From contig CALCCV010000524.1 in the NCBI GenBank assembly GCA_937900305.1, positions 1 through 5,053 on the forward strand: a stretch of 5,053 nucleotides of DNA, in the 5' to 3' direction. Within the stretch, counting starts at the first letter, position 1; each line of letters opens with the position of its first letter. Positions 1 to 5,053 of the stretch are shown piece after piece. The translations under genes and the position numbers were made by a program. The DNA is from an uncultured Pseudobdellovibrionaceae bacterium. Its GTDB lineage: Bacteria; Bdellovibrionota; Bdellovibrionia; Bdellovibrionales; Bdellovibrionaceae. The notes below the pieces were generated by a model. That model was given only the letters and a program-made list of their open reading frames with translations, made no database searches and was not told the origin of the DNA.

Positions 1-1
1 C

Positions 2-1189
2 ACCCAATTGGTGGCGTCACCGGTTGTGCAACTCCATGCCAATCGCAATAAAATTCAAATTCTTGAAATCCATTGGAATGGCACTGAAATTCCGTTTCAC
101 TTTGGCTCGTCAACCGTTCTCAATGTCGAATTGCCCCGCCCCCTCAGAGCCAACGAAATGGCGGCATTGAAAATAAAATATCTCTTGCGTCCCGGTTCGC
201 TAACGGAGCATCAAGGTTTGTTGTTCGACCGACAGACGGAGATGCTGATGGTTGAAAATTGGCCCTACTACCTTCGCAACTGGATTCCCGGCAACGACCA
301 TCCATCTGATCCCGCGCGATTTCACCTGACGGTCACGGCCCCTTTCAAATACGAGGCCGTTGCCACCGGCGAAAAAATTCGCAATGAAACCACGACTCTG
401 CTCACCACGCACGAGTGGTCGACAACTAAGAGCATTCCCACTTACACCTTCAATCTCGCCATTGGTCGTTTCGAAACTCAATTGCACATGCTGCCGCTGG
501 CGCTTTGGCGCTCAATTCCAATCTACCTGCACTCTCAATTTTTGACGTCCCATACCTGGAGCCATGTCCTTTCTGACGCGAACGCCGTCACCTATTTCTT
601 TAATCTACTTGGCGACTACCCGTTCTCGAAGCTGAGTTTTTTTGAAACGCGCCGGCTTTCTCCCCAAGGCTCGTCGTCACTCGTGATTGGCGTGAAGAAT
701 GTGGTGCACGACGCCGCTCACCAATGGTTTGGAAACACGGTGATGATCGCACATTGGGGCGACCTGTGGTTGAGCGAAGGTTTCGCTACTTATTTGACCA
801 GCCTCTACCGCGAAGTGACCACTGGTCGGCTGGACGAATCTTGGGCCACTCGCCCCACTCGTCCCTTTCATTTCTCCTCACGCACAGATCCACGCAGCAT
901 TTCGATTGAAGATAGTGCTTATTTCGGAGCCTCCGCTTTGCACGATTTGCGAGTGAGAGTGGCCCAGATTTGCCAGCGTCCATTAGGAACAGATCCGGAG
1001 CGAGAATTGATTTCTGAAATCTTGCGGGACCTGGTCACCAATTTTGGCGGCCGAAACTGGAGCACACAAACTTTAGCCATTCATTTGAACACGCAGCTGC
1101 TCAGAGTTTTGCAACGCAAATCTTGCCAAACCGATACCCAATCCATCGGAGATCTCATCGAGGCGTGGAGGCGCCATTGGGAAATATAA
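2..1189 (+). CDS. M1-family (gluzincin) aminopeptidase-like protein, 5' end missing, altered active site
   Basis: The reading frame is open to the left edge of the window, so the N-terminus is missing; the TTG at 8 is only the first possible start codon inside the window. Residue numbers count from that TTG. Residues 80-120 match the end of the M1 N-terminal beta domain (PYYLRNWIPGNDHPSD, then a TVTAP strand). The zinc site is at 234-238 (HDAAH) followed by QWFGN, with the third ligand E257 in WLSEGFATY. Y305 in AYFGASALHDLR matches the transition-state tyrosine of M1 enzymes. Two features are abnormal. The general-base Glu of HExxH is Asp (D235, codon GAC at 710-712), and the stretch 211-228, where GxMEN should lie, reads FFETRRLSPQGSSSLVIG with no MEN. 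Only about 135 residues follow the third zinc ligand, so the large ERAP1-type C-terminal domain is absent. Family membership is well supported. Peptidase activity is doubtful, and a pseudoenzyme or binding role is possible. It is followed closely by a convergent gene. Confidence 0.88.
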   Translation, partial: TQLVASPVVQLHANRNKIQILEIHWNGTEIPFHFGSSTVLNVELPRPLRANEMAALKIKYLLRPGSLTEHQGLLFDRQTEMLMVENWPYYLRNWIPGNDHPSDPARFHLTVTAPFKYEAVATGEKIRNETTTLLTTHEWSTTKSIPTYTFNLAIGRFETQLHMLPLALWRSIPIYLHSQFLTSHTWSHVLSDANAVTYFFNLLGDYPFSKLSFFETRRLSPQGSSSLVIGVKNVVHDAAHQWFGNTVMIAHWGDLWLSEGFATYLTSLYREVTTGRLDESWATRPTRPFHFSSRTDPRSISIEDSAYFGASALHDLRVRVAQICQRPLGTDPERELISEILRDLVTNFGGRNWSTQTLAIHLNTQLLRVLQRKSCQTDTQSIGDLIEAWRRHWEI

Positions 1190-1201
1190 GTAGATACAAC
1201 C

Positions 1202-1990
1202 TTAATCCAACGCCAGATGAAACAATCCCTCTTGACAGAGGGCTTCCCAAGGCCAATTCAGCGGCGCAAGATGTTCGCCAAGATCCCGCAGGGATTTGGG
1301 CCGCAGAGCTAAGTTTTGCAACTCGTCTAGCCACTCGGACTCGGATTTTAGACACCTATGAAAGTGAAATTCACCCTTGGTGGGCTCGATCCAAACCACC
1401 ATGGCCGCTTCCTCATCGAGGTTGTAGTTTTGCCAACTGGGATTGATCCACCAAGTTCGAAGCCGCTGTTCCGTGAAAACTTCTTCGCAGCTGAGAACCG
1501 CTCGCCACTGGGCCAGACTTTGCAACTCCGCACTCTCAACCACCTGTTTTCTTTCGCGGGCCAATACGAACGGCAAATACATCATCCAACTGATCAACGG
1601 AGGATGTTTCAACGGCAAGCCTTCGCAGAACTGACGGAGGCTTGCTAACGAGCTCCGTTCGATGGACGGCAAATTGTAAAACACCGCTCGACTTTGCAGC
1701 CATTTTAAAAATTCCATCTCGGTCCAGATCTTGTCGAGAGAGCGGGGAAAGGCGCGGGGCCAGTGGCGAGAGAAGGCCTGCCGCTCAGTTCGAAATGCAT
1801 CGAGGAAAGAATTTTTAAAAAAAAATTCTGGAAATTCGCTGCGTATCCAAAGGGTTTCCCCATCCGGTTTCGCTAACCAGTGCCGCCATGGCGAAGCCCG
1901 TGCCAACCACTCCATTGGCAAACCCACGAGCTCAAGGTCCACAACGCTCGCCACACCATTGATTAAATCGTCACCAACATGCTTAATCAC
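1202..1990 (-). CDS. Hypothetical tryptophan-rich protein (262 aa)
   Basis: I do not recognise this family. The start is taken as GTG (1988-1990 on the minus strand) because an in-frame TGA lies directly before it; the next in-frame ATG is at residue 26. No Shine-Dalgarno sequence is visible at the GTG. The protein has no signal peptide or membrane segment and looks soluble. It contains 16 Trp in 262 residues (about 6 %), several in pairs or near-pairs (W35/W38, W180/W181/W186, W246/W248), with other aromatics between them (F56-F58, WMMYLPF at 135-141). The C-terminal third (190-262) alternates acidic and hydrophobic residues, consistent with an alpha/beta fold. A run of nine T with five following A (minus strand, near 1812-1825) encodes FFFKN and is a possible slippage point. 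It converges with the M1-like gene (12-bp gap) and diverges from the catabolic operon. It is the longest frame in this interval and has protein-like composition, so I prefer it to the shorter plus-strand frames. Confidence 0.68.
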   Translation of the reverse strand: MIKHVGDDLINGVASVVDLELVGLPMEWLARASPWRHWLAKPDGETLWIRSEFPEFFFKNSFLDAFRTERQAFSRHWPRAFPRSLDKIWTEMEFLKWLQSRAVFYNLPSIERSSLASLRQFCEGLPLKHPPLISWMMYLPFVLARERKQVVESAELQSLAQWRAVLSCEEVFTEQRLRTWWINPSWQNYNLDEEAAMVVWIEPTKGEFHFHRCLKSESEWLDELQNLALRPKSLRDLGEHLAPLNWPWEALCQEGLFHLALD

Positions 1991-1997
1991 TCATCAA

Positions 1998-2027
1998 ACT
2001 CTAGGGGTCCTTCCCGAGAGCCGTCAA
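1998..2027 (-). promoter_or_regulatory. Candidate sigma70-type promoter for the Trp-rich gene, possibly leaderless
   Basis: Read on the minus strand, TTGACG (plus positions 2022-2027) matches the -35 consensus in five of six bases. An 18-bp spacer then leads to TAGAGT (1998-2003), which matches TATAAT in four of six. Initiation about seven bases further on would fall at or beside the GTG start at 1990, so the transcript could be leaderless. That agrees with the lack of a ribosome-binding site there. This is pattern matching only and the -10 is mediocre. Confidence 0.25.
1999..2020. repeat. Imperfect inverted repeat, possible operator
   Basis: CTCTAGGG (1999-2006) and CCCGAGAG (2013-2020) form inverted arms matching at seven of eight positions, separated by the six bases GTCCTT. 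The repeat lies in the spacer and -10 of the candidate minus-strand promoter, a common location for a repressor site, and sits between divergent genes. No regulator gene is in the window. An 8-bp imperfect arm can occur by chance. Confidence 0.3.
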
Positions 2028-2091
2028 GAACGCAGTGAATCCACAACTCAGTGTCCATTGACCCCATCTCTTCGCTAAGTGACAAATTCTT

Positions 2092-2751
2092 ATGGTGAAA
2101 GTCTTAGCTCTAATCCTTGTTGCAATTTCTCTCGTCCCGACCAACGCAAGGGCCGGATCTCCATCGATGCTGCTCTCTCAACCTCCATCGAGTTCGGTTG
2201 CCTCCGGTCCCACCACAAAGGCGCGCGACTTTCGACAACAGCAGATCTCAGGATTTATCATTCGCAAAAGTGGTTCGAATCGCTATTTTTTGAAAGCTTT
2301 GGGCCAAGAGTGGATCATTGACACAAATAGCACAGAAACGGCGGCTCATCTTCAACGCATGGGCGATGGCGACCTATTGATTGGCATCGGCAGTTTTCAA
2401 GAAGCGCAAAAAGTGATTTCGCTGTCGGCAGTTGATTTTGTTGGTCTACGTCGAATTCTTGGAGTTTGGGCCTCGAGCACCGATCTGGTTAATTTTTTAG
2501 ACTTTCAATCCATGAGCTTGATCCGACGCAATCTTCCGGCCTTAAGAGATGAAAGCCCTGAGCGCACTGAAAACTACATTTACACGATGTCTCCGGCCTC
2601 GACCATCAACGACCATTGGATATTGATTCTTTCCGATGATCGCAGCGAACGGTTGGCCACCATGAGTATTTACAGTGATCGATCGATCTTGCGACTCTTT
2701 GATCCCGTGTCGGGAGAGCTTGTGCGTGAGCTTGAGCTTTATAAGCTGTGA
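2092..2751 (+). CDS. Exported protein of unknown function, first gene of the operon (219 aa)
   Basis: The start is ATG at 2092; a GTG follows directly as the second codon. Residues 1-21 form a typical Sec signal peptide: a Lys at position 3, a hydrophobic core at 4-15 (VLALILVAISLV), and an A-R-A cleavage site with the cut expected after A21. No lipobox cysteine is present, so it is a soluble periplasmic or secreted protein rather than a lipoprotein. A Ser/Pro-rich linker (about 23-42) leads to a domain at about 50-125 that looks beta-rich, including GFIIRKSG, YFLKALG and a MGDGDLLIGIGSF segment reminiscent of a small OB-like barrel. The C-terminal part (170-219) has further predicted strands (HWILIL, MSIYSDRSILRLF). 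I do not recognise the family. Its stop overlaps the start of the ureohydrolase gene by 4 bp (GTGA, 2748-2751), which places it firmly in the operon although its neighbours are cytosolic enzymes. Confidence 0.8.
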   Translation: MVKVLALILVAISLVPTNARAGSPSMLLSQPPSSSVASGPTTKARDFRQQQISGFIIRKSGSNRYFLKALGQEWIIDTNSTETAAHLQRMGDGDLLIGIGSFQEAQKVISLSAVDFVGLRRILGVWASSTDLVNFLDFQSMSLIRRNLPALRDESPERTENYIYTMSPASTINDHWILILSDDRSERLATMSIYSDRSILRLFDPVSGELVRELELYKL

Positions 2752-3791
2752 ACTCCATCAGCCGATCTGATCTCCACAAGCACTTCTCCCCTTGTTCCAA
2801 CGAACTTTTTTTTACGCGCAATGATGTCACGGATCCGCGCTCAGGAGACCTCGTTCACCGAGCCGGTGAAGCCATCGATCCGAATATTCGAAATGTCAGT
2901 ATTTGGGGTTATCCCGACGATGAGGGCATTGCGAACAACAGAGGTCGCGGGGGCGCGCGCTTTGCACCTGATGTGATCCGTAAAGCCTTTTATAAATTCA
3001 CACCACCACGAGAATGGCTGAAGAGCTTGCGATTTTTCGATCATGGAAATTTAAATATCGAAAATCACGGGCTCGACGAAAGACATCGGTTGGCTCTAAG
3101 CATGGCCGAAAGCGAAGCCAAAAGCTCGCCCATTTCCATTTCTCTGGGAGGCGGTCACGACTACGGCTATCCCGACGTTCGCGGCTGGCTAAATGCGCAA
3201 AGCACGCGGTCATCTGCCAAACCCATCGTCGTCAATTTTGACGCCCATCTGGATGTCCGCCCACTCGGTCCTGGCGGTCTCATTCACAGTGGGACACCTT
3301 TTTATCGGCTGCTGGAATCTCAAGGCGCACCTTTTGATTTTTTTGAAATTGGAATTCAACCTCACTGTCACAGTTTTCACCATCTAGATTTTGTCAGCAA
3401 TAAGGGTGGCATCGTGATCAGCGTCGACGACTTCCTAACTCCCGATGCCGTTGATCAAAAACTCTCTTTAGCGCAATGGCGGGACCGCCCCGTCTTCATC
3501 AGTTTCGACATGGATGTTTTCTCTTCAGCCGTCGCGCCGGGATGTTCGCAAAGTTTCGCGTCGGGTCTTATGCCCGCCGACATCTGGCGCCTTTTTCAAA
3601 AAATATTTGCGATCTCCATTCCGTCGGCACTAGGTATTTACGAAGCTTCACCGACACTCGACTTCGACGACCAAACTTCAAAACTAGCGGCCATCGTTGC
3701 TTTCAACTTTCTGCGCTTGGCAGCTCGCCACCCTCTCCACTCACAGACTCAAGCTTCGTTGGGTTCGCCACAGGCTGGAGTGCCATCGTGA
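2748..3791 (+). CDS. Arginase/agmatinase/formimidoylglutamase-family binuclear Mn hydrolase (347 aa)
   Basis: This is a cytosolic ureohydrolase-fold metalloenzyme. All six residues expected to bind the two manganese ions are visible: H137 in SLGGGHDYG, D165, H167 and D169 in NFDAHLDVRP, and D254 and D256 in SFDMDVF. Other family landmarks are GARFAPDVIR at 69-78, SGTPF at 181-185, AVAPG at 261-265, and E299 in YEASPTLDFDDQTSKLAA. The DVRP...SGTPF spacing and the DMDVF...APG form are closest to formimidoylglutamase (HutG-type) members as I recall them, rather than to classical arginase, and the usual Asp-Pro before A-x-APG is Ser-Ser (259-260). The substrate cannot be read from this. The start is GTG at 2748, because an in-frame TAA at 2742-2744 excludes anything earlier. 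No good ribosome-binding site precedes it, so translation is probably coupled to the upstream gene through the GTGA overlap. No histidine-degradation genes accompany it. Beside tryptophan dioxygenase, deformylation of N-formylkynurenine is a reasonable but unproven alternative role. Confidence 0.9.
   Translation: MNSISRSDLHKHFSPCSNELFFTRNDVTDPRSGDLVHRAGEAIDPNIRNVSIWGYPDDEGIANNRGRGGARFAPDVIRKAFYKFTPPREWLKSLRFFDHGNLNIENHGLDERHRLALSMAESEAKSSPISISLGGGHDYGYPDVRGWLNAQSTRSSAKPIVVNFDAHLDVRPLGPGGLIHSGTPFYRLLESQGAPFDFFEIGIQPHCHSFHHLDFVSNKGGIVISVDDFLTPDAVDQKLSLAQWRDRPVFISFDMDVFSSAVAPGCSQSFASGLMPADIWRLFQKIFAISIPSALGIYEASPTLDFDDQTSKLAAIVAFNFLRLAARHPLHSQTQASLGSPQAGVPS
3777..3780 (+). promoter_or_regulatory. 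Ribosome-binding site that sets the aldolase start
   Basis: GGAG lies seven bases before the GTG at 3788. This favours that GTG over the much earlier in-frame ATG at 3476, which would lie deep inside the ureohydrolase gene. Confidence 0.7.
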
Positions 3792-4852
3792 AGACGAACC
3801 AAAGCTCGCGCAGTTTTGGCAGCGACAATCATGCCAGCATTCATCCTCAAATTTTGCAAGCCATAGTGGACGCCAATCACGATCACGCGCCTTCTTATGG
3901 GACCGATCCGCTGTCGCAAGACCTGCAAACTGAAATCGTCAAAATCTTTGGCCCACGGGCCGAGGGCTTTTTAGTTTTCAATGGAACTGGAGCAAACGTA
4001 ACGGCCCTTAAGTGCCTCGTAAAATCTTATCACAGTGTCATCGCAACGGAAATTTCCCACCTGCAAATGGACGAATGCGGAGCACCCGAGGCGATCATCG
4101 GATGCAAAATTTTGACCGTTCCGCACGTCAACGGAAAACTAAATATCAGTGATCTCGAACGACTCGTTGTTCGACGAGGAGATCAACACTCAAGTCAGAT
4201 TGGCGCCCTGTCACTCACCCAACCAACTGAGTTAGGGACCTGCTATGAAATCTCCGAACTAAAAAACATCATTGCCTGGGCTCGGGCGCAGGGACTCAAA
4301 ATTCACATCGATGGAGCTCGCTTCACCGGCGCTGCCCATTTTCTTAAAACATCATTGGCAGATCTCAGTGACGATTTGGGAATCGATATTCTTTCCTTCG
4401 GCGGCACAAAAAATGGCCTCCTGTTCGGCGAGCTAGTTATTATTTTTAACGAGCAACTCGCCCGTGACTTTCGTTACATTCGCAAACAGTGCTTGCAGCT
4501 TCCATCAAAAACTCGTTTTATGGCCGCTCAATTTCTAACCTACTTCAAAAATGATCTGTGGCGCGAAATCGCCGCCCACTCCCACGAGATGGCCCAACTC
4601 TTAGCGCAAGAACTGAAAAGTCAAGCTGGAGTGGAAGCTGATTTTCCAGTCCAAAGCAACGCGGTTTTTGTGACACTTCCACGGACTTGGATCAAAACTT
4701 TGAAAACCCAAAATTTTTTTTACGTCTGGGACGAACACACATTTCAGTGTCGACTCATGACCAGCTGGGACACTCGCACAGATGACGTTCACGGATTCGT
4801 CGCTAAAGTTGTCGAACTACAGCAGCAGAACACCAATGGAGACGGACAATGA
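3788..4852 (+). CDS. ltaE: Low-specificity threonine aldolase family PLP enzyme (354 aa)
   Basis: This fold-type I PLP enzyme of the beta-eliminating lyase/threonine aldolase family is expected to split L-threonine or L-allo-threonine (and often phenylserine) to glycine and an aldehyde in the cytosol. Family marks run in order: FGSDNH at 10-15; the phosphate-binding NGTGAN at 65-70; H91 in SHLQMDECGAPE, which stacks on the cofactor ring; D175 and R178 in HIDGARF; the Schiff-base lysine K208 in SFGGTKNG; and R322 or its neighbourhood in CRLMTSWDT for the substrate carboxylate. Similarity runs nearly end to end with the Pseudomonas-type LtaE as I recall it, including the FNEQLARDFRY...KQ...LPSKTRF stretch. 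The length is typical. The frame is open back to 3476, but GTG at 3788 gives a normal N-terminus, has GGAG seven bases upstream, and overlaps the previous stop by 4 bp (GTGA). It overlaps the dioxygenase start by ATGA at 4849-4852. A changed specificity is possible given the tryptophan context, but no active-site residue suggests it. Confidence 0.92.
   Translation: MKTNQSSRSFGSDNHASIHPQILQAIVDANHDHAPSYGTDPLSQDLQTEIVKIFGPRAEGFLVFNGTGANVTALKCLVKSYHSVIATEISHLQMDECGAPEAIIGCKILTVPHVNGKLNISDLERLVVRRGDQHSSQIGALSLTQPTELGTCYEISELKNIIAWARAQGLKIHIDGARFTGAAHFLKTSLADLSDDLGIDILSFGGTKNGLLFGELVIIFNEQLARDFRYIRKQCLQLPSKTRFMAAQFLTYFKNDLWREIAAHSHEMAQLLAQELKSQAGVEADFPVQSNAVFVTLPRTWIKTLKTQNFFYVWDEHTFQCRLMTSWDTRTDDVHGFVAKVVELQQQNTNGDGQ
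4838..4842 (+). promoter_or_regulatory. Ribosome-binding site of tryptophan 2,3-dioxygenase
   Basis: GGAGA ends six bases before the ATG at 4849 and lies inside the end of the aldolase gene. It supports both the start codon and coupled translation through the ATGA overlap. Confidence 0.65.
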
Positions 4853-5053
4853 AATATCCACCAATTCACTATCATGACTATCTCAAACTCGACCAACTCT
4901 TAACCGCCAATCATCCCAAAAGCACGGAGCACGGCTCACCCGCGCACGATGAAAAGCTGTTCATCACGATTCACCAGATCTATGAACTTTGGTTTCAACA
5001 ATCCCTCTTTGAGCTCGAAAAAGTACAAACCCTTTTCAGATCGGAAGAGCACA
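4849..5053 (+). CDS. kynA: Tryptophan 2,3-dioxygenase, N-terminal fragment cut by the end of the window
   Basis: This is the first part of the heme enzyme that opens the indole ring of L-tryptophan with O2 to give N-formylkynurenine, the entry step of the kynurenine pathway. About 63 genuine codons are present out of the usual 260-290. The visible sequence is diagnostic: YHDYLKLDQLL at 8-18 and PAHDEKLFITIHQIYELWF at 31-49. Y11, F38 and H42 line up with Y24, F51 and H55 of the Xanthomonas campestris enzyme at a constant offset of 13; these contact the substrate, and the His contacts the indole nitrogen. The heme-ligand His lies in the missing part. The start is ATG at 4849, with GGAGA upstream and a 4-bp overlap with the aldolase stop. 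The last five codons read RSEEH, but these bases match a sequencing adapter and should not be taken as protein; the true sequence ends with LF at codon 63. Confidence 0.95.
   Translation, partial: MKYPPIHYHDYLKLDQLLTANHPKSTEHGSPAHDEKLFITIHQIYELWFQQSLFELEKVQTLFRSEEH
5038..5053 (+). other. Illumina TruSeq adapter remnant at the contig end
   Basis: AGATCGGAAGAGCACA is identical over 16 bases to the start of the TruSeq read-1 adapter. It lies exactly at the right edge, where untrimmed read-through would end an assembly. It is technical sequence, not part of the genome, and it alters the last codons of the dioxygenase fragment. Confidence 0.93.

Larger units (their letters stand above)
1991..2091. 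promoter_or_regulatory. Divergent intergenic region between the Trp-rich gene and the tryptophan-catabolism operon
   Basis: These 101 bases separate two divergent starts and must hold the promoters for both units if each is transcribed from here. On the plus strand TTGACC at 2058-2063 resembles a -35 box, but only poor -10 candidates follow it (GACAAA at 2081 or ACAAAT at 2082), so the operon promoter is not convincingly located. The operon's first ATG (2092) has only a weak upstream AAGTGA at 2078-2083 as a ribosome-binding site. No riboswitch fold or leader peptide with Trp codons was seen. Confidence 0.4.

Noticed and set aside
8..10. TTG as a true start of the M1-like gene
   Set aside because: The frame is open to the window edge and the protein begins in the middle of the M1 N-terminal domain, so the gene is simply truncated.
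1358..2078. Plus-strand frames at 1123-1446, 1358-1648 and 1731-2078
   Set aside because: They lie mostly antisense to the longer minus-strand frame, have basic, low-complexity-like composition and no recognisable motifs, and overlap each other.
2058..2087. Plus-strand promoter TTGACC with GACAAA or ACAAAT
   Set aside because: The -10 matches only three of six positions and would put the start at or inside the first codons; mentioned only as a weak possibility.
3476..3787. Extra 104-codon N-terminal extension of the aldolase frame starting at ATG 3476
   Set aside because: It lies entirely within the ureohydrolase gene in another frame, has no resemblance to the aldolase family, and a GTG with GGAG at correct spacing begins the normal-length protein at 3788.
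3788..4852. Kynureninase or tryptophanase identity for the PLP enzyme
   Set aside because: The DECGAPE, HIDGAR and SFGGTKNG motifs and the TSWDT end are those of low-specificity threonine aldolase; no kynureninase-specific pattern was seen.
1..5053. CRISPR array, tRNA, rRNA, insertion sequence or prophage
   Set aside because: No regular direct repeats, RNA gene signatures, transposase motifs or terminal inverted repeats were found; nearly all bases are covered by ordinary genes.

Overview
This is a gene-dense bacterial window, about half G+C, that reads like one end of a metagenomic or draft contig. The last 16 bases (5038-5053) are identical to the start of the Illumina TruSeq read-1 adapter, so genuine sequence probably stops near 5037. 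The left edge also cuts through a gene. No rRNA, tRNA, CRISPR array or mobile element is visible. The lineage cannot be fixed from sequence alone. The mix of genes and the many short, lineage-restricted exported or hypothetical proteins would fit a Bdellovibrionota-like or other delta-type Gram-negative, but that is a weak inference.

Layout: (1) 2-1189, plus strand, the 3' part of an M1 (gluzincin) aminopeptidase-family gene. Its zinc ligands are present, but the catalytic Glu of HExxH is Asp (HDAAH) and no GxMEN motif is recognisable. (2) 1202-1990, minus strand, an unrecognised and strikingly tryptophan-rich 262-residue protein that converges on the M1 gene with a 12-bp gap. (3) 1991-2091, a divergent intergenic region with a possible minus-strand promoter and an imperfect 8-bp inverted repeat inside it. 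(4) 2092 to the right edge, a tight plus-strand operon of four genes: an exported protein of unknown function, an arginase/formimidoylglutamase-family hydrolase, a low-specificity threonine-aldolase-family PLP enzyme, and the first ~63 codons of tryptophan 2,3-dioxygenase. Each junction is a 4-bp stop/start overlap (GTGA, GTGA, ATGA), so translation is probably coupled.

The operon looks like amino-acid catabolism centred on tryptophan. The dioxygenase would make N-formylkynurenine. The obvious next step is removal of the formyl group, and the only C-N hydrolase in sight is the ureohydrolase-fold protein. That it could act as a non-canonical kynurenine formamidase is the most interesting hypothesis here, but it is inference. 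The aldolase-family protein keeps the threonine aldolase residues and most simply yields glycine from threonine or related beta-hydroxy amino acids.
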